Shown: positions 1 through 6,174, counted from the stretch's first letter. The stretch is DNA of 6,174 nucleotides from CAISGS01 sp044346445 (GCA_044346445.1 JBIIZD010000121.1:1-6174); one strand, 5' to 3'. Notes: generated by a model from the letters alone, not told the origin. Translations and numbers: made by a program.

Positions 1-91
1 AATCCATTTTCAACCGCTCCAACTCACCGACCATGGACACAGGGTCGCTATCCAAGCACTCTGGTCAAAACCCATCAAGAAAGACTCGTCC

Positions 92-1042
92 ATGCCCCTC
101 GCCCGCATCCCCACCTCGGCCTTTAGTAAGATCGCGATTGGCATTGATCGGCCAGAAGATGTTGTTGTGGGCAAGGACGGGCGGGTTTTTGCGTCGGACC
201 ATCAATGCGCGGTTGCCGAAATCTTTGCTGACGGGTCCTTCCAGCGCATGGGGCCGCAGCTTGGCGCGCCCAATGGCATTAATATGGACAGGCAGGGGCG
301 GATCATTATCGCCAATTTTGGCATTTATGATGGCCAGGCCGGACCGCTGGAGCGGTTTGATCCCGCCACGGGCGTGCGCGAGACCTTGCTGGCGGAGGTC
401 GATGGCCGGAGCCTGACCTCATCCAACTATCCTGTGCTGGACCGGGCAGGCAATATCTGGTGTGCCAATTCCACCCATGCTGCGACATGGCCAGAGGCTC
501 TGGATGGGCGGCCCGATGGGTTTCTATTTGTGCTGCGCCCCGATGGCACAAGCCAGATCGTCGCTGAGGGCCTGTGTTTTCCCAATGGTCTGGCCCTGTC
601 AGCCGATGAGCAATACCTGTTTTGCGCCCAGACCAGCGCCGGTGATGTCCTGCGCTTTCCCATCCTAGCGGGGGCGACCCTCGGCAAGGGCGAGCGCTAT
701 GGTCCAAAACTGGGACTTGTCGCCAAGCGCAAACTCAACCCCAACATCCACCTGCCCGGCTTTATCCAGAGCCGCCTTGGCTATACCGACGGGGTTGGTC
801 TGGATGTTGAGGGTAATGTCTGGGTCTGTCTGCCTGCCGCTAATAAGGTGGTCGCCATCACGCCAAATGGGCGCAAGGTGACTGTGATCCATGACCCAAG
901 CGGCGAGATCGTCAACCATCCAACCAATGTGACCTGGGGCGGTCCCGACTTGCGCGACCTTTATATTGGCTCAATCCGCGCCGATTATGTGCTCAAGGCC
1001 AAAAGCCCGGTTGCAGGACTGGCCCTTGTCCACCAATTATGA
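92..1042 (+). CDS. SMP-30/gluconolactonase/LRE family protein (putative calcium-dependent lactonase)
   Basis: This 316-residue protein resembles the SMP-30/gluconolactonase family, six-bladed beta-propellers that hydrolyse lactones or related esters with one bound divalent metal. The expected metal ligands can be placed: Glu22 in RPEDVVV near the start, Asn165 in FPNGLALS, and Asp233 in YTDGVGLD, the last being the probable catalytic acid/base. Blade-like repeats of the form 'G.iw/v.a' recur (GRIIIANFG, GNIWCANST, GNVWVCLP), and an SNYP segment at 111-114 may supply a further ligand. The length fits the family. No signal peptide is apparent, so it is probably cytoplasmic. ATG at 92 is the first start codon in this frame, but the frame stays open to the window edge, and the ribosome binding site (AAGAAAG, about 8 bases upstream) is weak. 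The conserved domain begins around residue 20, which supports this start. It lies 102 bases before an aldehyde dehydrogenase gene. The family assignment is firm; the substrate is unknown. Confidence 0.88.
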   Translation: MPLARIPTSAFSKIAIGIDRPEDVVVGKDGRVFASDHQCAVAEIFADGSFQRMGPQLGAPNGINMDRQGRIIIANFGIYDGQAGPLERFDPATGVRETLLAEVDGRSLTSSNYPVLDRAGNIWCANSTHAATWPEALDGRPDGFLFVLRPDGTSQIVAEGLCFPNGLALSADEQYLFCAQTSAGDVLRFPILAGATLGKGERYGPKLGLVAKRKLNPNIHLPGFIQSRLGYTDGVGLDVEGNVWVCLPAANKVVAITPNGRKVTVIHDPSGEIVNHPTNVTWGGPDLRDLYIGSIRADYVLKAKSPVAGLALVHQL

Positions 1043-1066
1043 TTTGCTTGAACCCGCCCCTCGTCC

Positions 1067-1080
1067 ATGATCAATGATCA
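1067..1080. repeat. Tandem 7-bp repeat of ATGATCA in the intergenic gap
   Basis: Two copies of ATGATCA lie end to end, and each contains the perfect palindrome TGATCA. They sit 25 bases after the lactonase stop and about 65 bases before the aldehyde dehydrogenase start. A position like this could suit a regulator binding site, but short palindromes also arise by chance and no matching promoter is clear. The repeat is seen directly; any operator role is a guess. Confidence 0.35.
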
Positions 1081-1133
1081 CTAGAGAAAACCCCAGACGG
1101 CCCTAGACCGTGGCCCGGCAAAACAATCGCCTC

Positions 1134-1139
1134 AGGAGA
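1134..1139 (+). promoter_or_regulatory. Ribosome binding site of the aldehyde dehydrogenase gene
   Basis: AGGAGA, a near-consensus Shine-Dalgarno sequence, ends 5 bases before ATG 1145. It is the strongest such site in region 1 and fixes the start of the dehydrogenase. It also suggests higher translation of this gene than of its two neighbours, whose sites are weak. Confidence 0.8.
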
Positions 1140-1144
1140 GAAAA

Positions 1145-2584
1145 ATGCGCGAATACACCAAGTTTTACATTGATGGCCAATGGGTCGAGCCTGCCAAGGC
1201 CAAGACCCTGGACGTGATCAATCCCGCCAATGAAGAAGTTTGCGGCCAGATCAGCATGGGCAGCGCCACGGACGTGGACCGCGCCGCCAAGGCCGCCCGC
1301 AAGGCTTTTGCCAGCTTTTCGCTGACCACACGCGAACAGCGTATTGACCTGCTTGAGCGCATCGCGGTCGAGTATCAAAAGCGCTATGCCGATATGGCCG
1401 CTGCCATTACCGAAGAAATGGGTGCCCCAGGCTGGCTGGCCCAGCGCGCTCAGGCCGCCATGGGCATTGGTCACATCCAGACCGCGATTGAGGTGCTCAA
1501 GACCTATAAGTTCGAAGACCTGCGCGGCTCAACCTTGCTGGTCAAGGAGCCGATTGGCGTTTGCGGCTTTATCACGCCTTGGAATTGGCCGGTCAATCAG
1601 ATCGCCTGTAAGGTCGCCCCGGCGCTGGCCACCGGTTGCACCATGGTGCTGAAGCCTTCGGAAATCGCCCCCTTCTCGGGCTATATCTGGGCCGAGATCA
1701 TGCATGCGGCTGGCGTGCCAGCGGGCGTGTTCAATCTGGTCAATGGTGATGGTCCAGAAGTCGGCGCTGCGATTTCCTCGCACCCTGAAATCGATATGGT
1801 GTCCTTCACCGGCTCGACCCGCGCCGGGATTGAGGTGGCCAAGAATGCCGCCCCGACCGTCAAGCGCGTTCATCAGGAACTGGGCGGCAAGTCGCCTAAC
1901 ATCATCCTGGAAGACGCTGATTTTGCCTCGGCAGTGTCTGGCGGTATCCGCTCGGTCATGATGAATTCCGGCCAGTCCTGCAATGCACCAACCCGCATGC
2001 TGGTCCCCGGCAAGAAGATGGACGAGGTGATCGCCATCGCCAAGGAAACCGCTGACAGCCACACGGTCGGCGATCCTAATGGCAATGCCCAGCTTGGCCC
2101 GGTGATCTCCGAGACCCAGTGGAACAAGATTCAGGGCCTGATCCAGGCGGGCATTGATGAGGGCGCAACCCTTGTCTCCGGCGGCACAGGCCGTCCCGAA
2201 GGTCTGGACAAGGGCTATTATGTCAAGCCAACCGTGTTTGCCAATGTCACCAATGACATGACCATTGCCAAGGAAGAGATCTTTGGCCCCGTGGTTGCCA
2301 TTCTGGGCTATGACACGGTCGATCAGGCCGTCGATATGGGTAATGACACCGAATATGGTCTCGCCGCCTATATTTCCGGCAAGGATATGAACCAGGTCAA
2401 GGCCGTGGCCGCACGCCTGCGCGCCGGTCAGGTCAATCTGAACCAGGCTGCTCCAGATATGATGGCCCCGTTTGGCGGCTTCAAAATGTCGGGCAATGGC
2501 CGCGAATGGGGTGATCACGCCTTTGGTGAGTTCCTCGAAATCAAGGCTATCTTGGGCTATGCGCCCAAGGCCGCTGCTGAATAA
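1145..2584 (+). CDS. Aldehyde dehydrogenase family protein (NAD(P)-dependent)
   Basis: This 479-residue protein is a full-length member of the aldehyde dehydrogenase superfamily, which oxidises aldehydes to carboxylic acids with NAD+ or NADP+. All key elements are present: the oxyanion-hole Asn147 in TPWNWP, the cofactor-binding Lys170 in VLKPSE, the Rossmann glycine motif FTGSTRAG at 221-228, the general base Glu245 in QELGGKSPN, the catalytic nucleophile Cys279 in GQSCNAPTR, and Glu378 in EEIFGPV. The GQSCNAPTR version of the active site is one I associate, from memory, with the branch holding omega-oxo acid dehydrogenases such as CddD of cyclododecanone breakdown; this subfamily link is tentative. 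There is no signal peptide, so it should be cytosolic. The start is supported by a strong ribosome binding site. The gene follows a putative lactonase and ends just before an intrinsic terminator. The exact aldehyde is unknown. Confidence 0.96.
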   Translation: MREYTKFYIDGQWVEPAKAKTLDVINPANEEVCGQISMGSATDVDRAAKAARKAFASFSLTTREQRIDLLERIAVEYQKRYADMAAAITEEMGAPGWLAQRAQAAMGIGHIQTAIEVLKTYKFEDLRGSTLLVKEPIGVCGFITPWNWPVNQIACKVAPALATGCTMVLKPSEIAPFSGYIWAEIMHAAGVPAGVFNLVNGDGPEVGAAISSHPEIDMVSFTGSTRAGIEVAKNAAPTVKRVHQELGGKSPNIILEDADFASAVSGGIRSVMMNSGQSCNAPTRMLVPGKKMDEVIAIAKETADSHTVGDPNGNAQLGPVISETQWNKIQGLIQAGIDEGATLVSGGTGRPEGLDKGYYVKPTVFANVTNDMTIAKEEIFGPVVAILGYDTVDQAVDMGNDTEYGLAAYISGKDMNQVKAVAARLRAGQVNLNQAAPDMMAPFGGFKMSGNGREWGDHAFGEFLEIKAILGYAPKAAAE

Positions 2585-2598
2585 ATTGCACTAAACAG

Positions 2599-2653
2599 CC
2601 GCCCCCTTTGTCTTGCTGCAGCCGTGGCAAGATAAGGGGGGCGGTTTTTCTTT
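2599..2653 (+). terminator. Rho-independent terminator after the aldehyde dehydrogenase gene
   Basis: An 18-base left arm (2599-2616) pairs with an 18-base right arm (2627-2644) along its whole length, with two G-U wobble pairs and no mismatch, around a 10-base loop. The right arm is followed at once by TTTTTCTTT. The stem base is very GC-rich. It begins 14 bases after the dehydrogenase stop codon. This is a classical intrinsic terminator and should limit read-through into the acyl-CoA synthetase gene, which implies that gene has its own promoter or depends on leaky read-through. Confidence 0.93.
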
Positions 2654-2685
2654 GTCGGACCTGTGCAGCATAAGTGTGGGCCGAC
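2654..2685. repeat. Short inverted repeat GTCGG/CCGAC upstream of the synthetase
   Basis: GTCGG at 2654-2658 and CCGAC at 2681-2685 are inverted copies separated by 22 bases. They lie between the terminator and the acyl-CoA synthetase start, where that gene's promoter would be expected; a CATAAG hexamer at 2669-2674 lies between the arms but has no good -35 partner. The arms are short enough to be chance. Confidence 0.2.
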
Positions 2686-2705
2686 CTTTTGGGCAGAACC
2701 GCATC

Positions 2706-4265
2706 ATGACCGACTTCACCACTATTGCCGATATTCCCCGCATTCAGGCACGGCAAAGGCCAAACGATATTGCCTTATGGTTTGAAGGTCGGACCACGAC
2801 CTATGCCCAGCTGGATGAAGCCTCCAATCGCTGTGCCAATGCCCTGATCGCCGCAGGCGTCAAGCCCGGCGACCGGGTTGCCTGCATGTCCAAGAATGAC
2901 GACGAATTCTTTACCTATTGGATGGGGGCCGCCAAGGCCCGCGCCTGTCTGGCCCCGGTCAATTGGCGGCTCGCCCCGCCGGAAGCGGCCTTTGTCATTA
3001 ATGACACCGATGCCTCGGTCATGATCTGTGGTCAGGCCTTTGTCGATGTGCTCGATACCATCCTAGCTGACTGTCCTAGCCTCAAACACCTGATCCAGGT
3101 CGAGCCCGGCCATCCGCGCTGGCCGTCTTTGCAAGGCTGGATTGGCAAGTTTCCTGCCACCGATCCGGGTCTAAAGGCTCTGGATGATGACGATGTCATT
3201 CAGCTTTATACCTCTGGCACGACGGGCCTGCCCAAGGGCGTTCAACTGACCAATCAGAACTACAACGTCCTGTTCACCTGCGGGGTTGAGGCCGGTTGGG
3301 CACGGTATGAGGTCGGCGATGTCTTGCTGGCAGCCATGCCCCTGTTCCATGTTGCAGGCTGTAATCTCGGCGCGCTTGGCCTGTTGCAAGGCACCAAGGT
3401 TGTGGTCCTGCGCGAGATTGATCCGGCTGTGATCCTGCGCCTGATCCCAGAGCACAAGGTCAATCACGCCTTCCTTGCCCCCGTCGTGATCAATATGGTC
3501 CTGCAGGCGCCAGGCTGTAAGGAGACCGATTTTTCCAGCCTGCGCCGGATATTCTATGGCGCCTCGCCGATATCCGAGGCGGTCTTGCTAGCCGCCAAGG
3601 CGCAATTTGGCTGTTCGTTTACCCAGCTCTATGGCCTGACCGAGACAATTGGCGGCGGCTGTGTCCTGACGCCAGAGGATCACGACCTGCGCCCCGACAA
3701 GCTTCGCGCCTGCGGCCAGCCCTGGCCGGGCTTTGAGGTGCGGGTGCGCAATGGCGATACGCCCGCTGGCGTCATGGAGGTCGGCGAGATCGAGATCCGG
3801 TCGCCCGGTGTCATGAAGGGCTATTGGAAACGCCCCGAGGCCACGGCCGAGGCCATTGATGCCGAGGGTTGGTTCAAGAGCGGCGATGCCGGCTATTTTG
3901 ATGCCGACGGCTATTTGTTCATCCATGACCGGGTCAAGGACATGATCGTGACGGGCGGGGAAAACGTCTATCCCGCCGAGGTCGAAAACGCTGTCTATAG
4001 CCATCCCAGCGTCGCCGATGCAGCCGTCATTGGCGTGCCCGACGACAAGTGGGGCGAGGCGGTCAAGGCCGTGGTCGTGCTGCGCCCCGGCTTTGAGCCC
4101 GATGCCGCCGGGATCATCGCCCACTGCCGCGGCCTGATCGCGGGCTATAAGGTGCCCAAAAGCGTCGATTTCGCCGAGACCCTGCCGCGCAACCCCTCGG
4201 GCAAGGTCCTGCGCCGCGAACTGCGCAAGACGTTTTGGGAAGGGCGAACAAGGATGGTGGGTTAG
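2706..4265 (+). CDS. AMP-forming acyl-CoA synthetase (fatty-acid--CoA ligase family)
   Basis: This 519-residue enzyme belongs to the class I adenylate-forming family: it activates a carboxylic acid with ATP to an acyl-adenylate and transfers it to coenzyme A. Motifs appear in the usual order: the phosphate-binding loop YTSGTTGLPKG at 168-178, an acyl-pocket region with FYGASPIS, YGLTE at 309-313, the ribose-binding Asp394 in SGDAGYFD, Arg409 and the hinge around Lys411 in HDRVKDMIVTGGENVYP, and the catalytic Lys500 in PRNPSGKVLRREL. Length is normal and there is no signal peptide. I chose ATG 2706 because its product begins just before the conserved N-terminal domain; the frame is open further up to a TTG at 2613, but that lies inside the terminator stem and would add an atypical 31-residue leader. 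The ribosome binding site (GGGCAG at 2691-2696) is weak. The chain specificity, whether fatty, dicarboxylic or aromatic acid, cannot be told from sequence. It probably feeds the acid made by the preceding dehydrogenase into beta-oxidation. Confidence 0.95.
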   Translation: MTDFTTIADIPRIQARQRPNDIALWFEGRTTTYAQLDEASNRCANALIAAGVKPGDRVACMSKNDDEFFTYWMGAAKARACLAPVNWRLAPPEAAFVINDTDASVMICGQAFVDVLDTILADCPSLKHLIQVEPGHPRWPSLQGWIGKFPATDPGLKALDDDDVIQLYTSGTTGLPKGVQLTNQNYNVLFTCGVEAGWARYEVGDVLLAAMPLFHVAGCNLGALGLLQGTKVVVLREIDPAVILRLIPEHKVNHAFLAPVVINMVLQAPGCKETDFSSLRRIFYGASPISEAVLLAAKAQFGCSFTQLYGLTETIGGGCVLTPEDHDLRPDKLRACGQPWPGFEVRVRNGDTPAGVMEVGEIEIRSPGVMKGYWKRPEATAEAIDAEGWFKSGDAGYFDADGYLFIHDRVKDMIVTGGENVYPAEVENAVYSHPSVADAAVIGVPDDKWGEAVKAVVVLRPGFEPDAAGIIAHCRGLIAGYKVPKSVDFAETLPRNPSGKVLRRELRKTFWEGRTRMVG

Positions 4266-4317
4266 GTCTGTCGCCCAACGGAGAGCTTGAAAAACCCAAC
4301 TGGATAGGTTATGGAAA

Positions 4318-4548
4318 GTGGTCACGATCCTGAAAGCCGACGGATTTCGGTTTATCATCTTCATCAATGACCATGAACCGGCGCATGTGCATGTGTTCGG
4401 GGATGGCGAAGCCAAGATCAATCTGGTGGGGAAACCTGAACTGGTCTGGGCACTGAAGATGAGCAAGGCCAATATTCGACGCGTCCTGAGACTGACGCAG
4501 GTGCATCAGGACCTGTTCTTGACCCGCTGGAGGGGCATTCATGGCTGA
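4318..4548 (+). CDS. DUF4160 family small protein
   Basis: This 76-residue protein matches the DUF4160 pattern: an opening of 'M.TIL...GFRF' (residues 1-12), a central HEPAHVHV motif (19-26) with three histidines His19, His23 and His25, then GDGEAKINL (28-36), and a C-terminal helical part ending in LTRW near 68-71. The biochemical function of the family is not established as far as I know. The likely start is GTG 4318, since family members begin right at this point; an ATG at 4311 is in another frame, and an in-frame stop at 4288-4290 limits extension. A weak AGG at 4306-4308 may serve as ribosome binding site. The gene starts 52 bases after the acyl-CoA synthetase and overlaps the next gene by 8 bases, so the two are almost surely co-translated. 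A toxin-like role is possible by analogy of gene layout only. Confidence 0.85.
   Translation: MVTILKADGFRFIIFINDHEPAHVHVFGDGEAKINLVGKPELVWALKMSKANIRRVLRLTQVHQDLFLTRWRGIHG
4529..4535 (+). promoter_or_regulatory. Ribosome binding site of the DUF2442 gene, inside the DUF4160 gene
   Basis: GGAGGGG ends 5 bases before ATG 4541 and lies within the last codons of the upstream gene. It is much stronger than the site before the DUF4160 start, which also uses GTG. The second protein is therefore probably made in excess of the first, as is common when the second gene encodes an antitoxin or partner. Confidence 0.8.
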
Positions 4549-4951
4549 GCTCACCGACCTTCAGATTGAAGCCGCACTGGATAAGGGCAAGGCGCTATTT
4601 GAGCATGAGCCCCGCGCGGTGTGTGCCCGACTGGACCGGCTGTCGGGGCGGATCGTGGTTGATTTAAGCAATGGGTGTGGTTTTAGCTTCCCGCCGCACC
4701 TCGCCCAAGGCCTTGAAACAGCGACCGAAGAGCAATTAGCGAATATCGAGGTGCTTGGCGCAGGCTATGGTTTGCACTGGGACGATCTCGATGTGGACCT
4801 GTCCGTACCCCACCTTATGGCAGGCCTGTTTGGCAACCGGTCCTTCATGGCACGCCAAGCTGGTCAGTCCAGCTCCCCAGCCAAGGCGGCGGCAGCGCGA
4901 AGCAATGGTGCCAAGGGCGGCCGCCCCCGTAAGGTCGCTAGCCTGGCTTAA
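4541..4951 (+). CDS. DUF2442 domain protein with AT-hook-like basic C-terminal tail
   Basis: This 136-residue protein carries a DUF2442 domain. Its signature is the segment around 78-98, where LHWDDLDVDLSVP is followed by a GLFGNR turn; the upstream part (about 24-60) has the usual beta-rich RAVCARLD...GRIVVDLSNG pattern followed by FPP. Residues 104-120 form a low-complexity Gln/Ser/Ala linker, and the end carries NGAKGGRPRK (122-131), a basic Gly-Arg-Pro motif resembling an AT-hook, which in other proteins binds the minor groove of AT-rich DNA. The start is fixed by a strong ribosome binding site and the 8-base overlap with the DUF4160 gene. DUF2442 proteins are often found next to DUF4160 proteins, and the pair has the layout of a toxin-antitoxin module with this one as the candidate DNA-binding antitoxin. 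That role is inference. No signal peptide or membrane segment is seen. Confidence 0.88.
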   Translation: MAELTDLQIEAALDKGKALFEHEPRAVCARLDRLSGRIVVDLSNGCGFSFPPHLAQGLETATEEQLANIEVLGAGYGLHWDDLDVDLSVPHLMAGLFGNRSFMARQAGQSSSPAKAAAARSNGAKGGRPRKVASLA

Positions 4952-4961
4952 GAATCCCCCC

Positions 4962-6158
4962 CTAGCCCGTCGCCATCACATGCTCGGCCAGGGCCTGATA
5001 GGCGGGCAAGGAGACCTTGTCCAAGGCGCTATTGCCATTGCCTGCGATGGGGTGCGAGGCATAGCGGGCTATGACCAGATCGGCTGCGGGCGCGATCCAC
5101 AGGGCCTGGCCGTGTATGCCGCGGGCGCTATAGGCCCCCAGATTATTGTGCGAGACCCACCACATATTGCGATAGGACCAGCCCGGTAAGGTTGCGACCC
5201 CGGCCTTGGCAAAATGCTCCCGGTCAGCCCCGCCGCGAACATCATCGACCACAGAGCGCGGCAGGATTTGCTGGCCATTATAGACCCCGTCCAGCCGCAT
5301 CATTTCGCCGACCCGTGCCAGATCGCGCAAGGTGGTATTGAGCCCGCCGCCGGCCATGGCCACGGCAATGGAATCCACCTGCACATAGGCGTCTTCCTCG
5401 GCCCCAATCTTTTGCCAGAGCCGATCCGACACAAGGCTGGCAAAGGATTGGCCCGTAATCCGCTGGATCACCCAGCTCAAGACCTCGGTATTGCAGGTCT
5501 TATAGGCAAAGGCCTGACCGTGCTGACCTTCCTTTTGCAGCTCCTGCAGGAAGGCAAATATGGTGCGCGGGCCGTCATAGCCGGGCGGCAGGGGCGACAT
5601 GCCAGCCGCCCGGCTATAGGCCCAGACATCGGCCTTGGGGTCGGTATAGAGCTCCGAATACTTCACCCCAATCGTCATATCCATGACCTGGCGCACAGTG
5701 GCATCGCCATAGGCCGTGCCCGCGAGTTCGGGCACATAGCTTGGCACCAAGGCCTCTGGATCAAGCAAGCCCTCGGCCTGCAACAGGGCCGCCAATAAGC
5801 CAACAAATGACTTGGTCACCGAAAACGCCAGATGCGGCATGTGCGGCTCTAGCGCGCCCAGATAGCGCTCATAAATCACTGTCCCCTTATGCAGGACGAC
5901 AATCCCGTCGGTATAATTGGCCGCCAAGGACTGGCCCCAGTCCATGGCCTGACCATCCATGCTGGTAAAGGCCACTGCATCAAGATCATCGCGCAGGGCA
6001 TAGGGCAGGACACTGGCGCCGCCCGGTCCGCGCCGCACAACGGTTGTTGGCGTCATTTCCCTTTGGTGGCTAAAGCTCCAGCGCGTATTGGGCCAGCGGC
6101 GGCTGTCGCTGCGCAACAGGTCCAGAGTCTTGTCGGGCGCGGGCGGAAACCCCTGCAT
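4962..6158 (-). CDS. Serine hydrolase, class C beta-lactamase / NylB-like family
   Basis: This 398-residue protein has the penicillin-binding/class C beta-lactamase fold (beta-lactamase family PF00144), whose members include esterases, amidases and 6-aminohexanoate-dimer hydrolase (NylB). The nucleophile and its lysine are Ser113 and Lys116 in FSVTKS. The second motif is probably Tyr219 in FAYKTCNTEVLSWVI, with Asn223 close by, and the third is GIHGQ at 347-351 in place of the KTG of true beta-lactamases. The stretch TVRQVMDMTIGVKYSELY (154-171) is typical of the NylB-like branch. No N-terminal hydrophobic signal is evident, so a cytoplasmic amidase or esterase is more likely than a periplasmic beta-lactamase. 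I chose the ATG giving MQGFPPAP because this N-terminal motif is usual for the branch; the frame is open further upstream to the window edge and no good ribosome binding site is visible. It is transcribed towards the DUF pair. The substrate is unknown. Confidence 0.93.
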   Translation of the reverse strand: MQGFPPAPDKTLDLLRSDSRRWPNTRWSFSHQREMTPTTVVRRGPGGASVLPYALRDDLDAVAFTSMDGQAMDWGQSLAANYTDGIVVLHKGTVIYERYLGALEPHMPHLAFSVTKSFVGLLAALLQAEGLLDPEALVPSYVPELAGTAYGDATVRQVMDMTIGVKYSELYTDPKADVWAYSRAAGMSPLPPGYDGPRTIFAFLQELQKEGQHGQAFAYKTCNTEVLSWVIQRITGQSFASLVSDRLWQKIGAEEDAYVQVDSIAVAMAGGGLNTTLRDLARVGEMMRLDGVYNGQQILPRSVVDDVRGGADREHFAKAGVATLPGWSYRNMWWVSHNNLGAYSARGIHGQALWIAPAADLVIARYASHPIAGNGNSALDKVSLPAYQALAEHVMATG

Positions 6159-6174
6159 GAGGCCAAGCCTTGTA

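Noticed and set aside
33..416. 127-codon open frame on + beginning before the lactonase gene
   Set aside because: It overlaps the lactonase in another frame, has a Pro/Arg/Ser-rich product without motifs, and lacks a ribosome binding site.
1529..2518. Long open frame of 329 codons on the - strand, antisense to the aldehyde dehydrogenase
   Set aside because: The + strand frame encodes a complete aldehyde dehydrogenase with all catalytic motifs. The antisense product shows no recognisable motif and is what GC-rich codon use commonly produces.
2613..2705. N-terminal extension of the acyl-CoA synthetase from TTG 2613
   Set aside because: The start would lie inside the terminator stem, no ribosome binding site precedes it, and the added 31 residues do not resemble the family.
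4287..4315. Possible promoter before the DUF4160 gene (TTGAAA, 17 bases, TATGGA)
   Set aside because: The -35 hexamer is good, but the -10 matches only about half of the consensus and would start transcription at or after the GTG start codon.
3588..4472. Long open frame of 294 codons on the - strand over the end of the synthetase and the DUF4160 gene
   Set aside because: It runs antisense to two well-supported genes, and its product shows only low-complexity Gly/Ala/Asp/Ile-rich stretches with no known motif.
4915..4926. 12-bp perfect palindrome GGGCGGCCGCCC as a terminator or site-specific element
   Set aside because: It has no loop and no T-run, and it is explained by Gly-Gly-Arg-Pro codons in a GC-rich gene.
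5214..5798. 194-codon open frame on the + strand, antisense to the serine hydrolase
   Set aside because: The - strand protein has clear catalytic motifs over the same bases; the + frame has a His/Gly/Ile-rich composition typical of a shadow frame.

Overview
This 6.2-kb window is GC-rich coding DNA that reads like an alphaproteobacterial chromosome, possibly Caulobacterales, Sphingomonadales or a relative. That placement is inferred from codon style, tight gene packing and the mix of catabolic genes; no taxonomic marker is present. There are six protein genes, five on + and one on -. I see no RNA genes, insertion sequences, CRISPR arrays or prophage genes. No intergenic stretch exceeds about 125 bases.

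Region 1 (1-4265) holds three catabolic genes in the same direction: an SMP-30/gluconolactonase-type calcium-dependent hydrolase (92-1042), an NAD(P)-dependent aldehyde dehydrogenase (1145-2584) and an AMP-forming acyl-CoA synthetase (2706-4265). Taken together they could hydrolyse a lactone or ester, oxidise an aldehyde to an acid and activate the acid as a CoA thioester for beta-oxidation. That pathway is an inference, and the substrate cannot be read from the sequence. A strong intrinsic terminator at 2599-2653 separates the dehydrogenase from the synthetase, so the three are not one simple operon.

Region 2 (4318-4951) is a compact two-gene unit, a DUF4160 protein followed by a DUF2442 protein. 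The genes overlap by 8 bases and a strong ribosome binding site sits just before the second start. The arrangement resembles a toxin-antitoxin or similar two-component small-protein module. The DUF2442 protein ends in a basic AT-hook-like tail. This pair is the least understood part of the window.

Region 3 (4962-6158, - strand) is a serine hydrolase of the class C beta-lactamase/6-aminohexanoate-dimer hydrolase (NylB)-like fold. It converges on the DUF pair with only 10 bases between the stop codons. It appears complete and lacks an evident signal peptide.

Most of the window is ordinary accessory or catabolic chromosome. I do not see convincing evidence of a wholly new system; the DUF4160-DUF2442 pair is the best candidate for follow-up.
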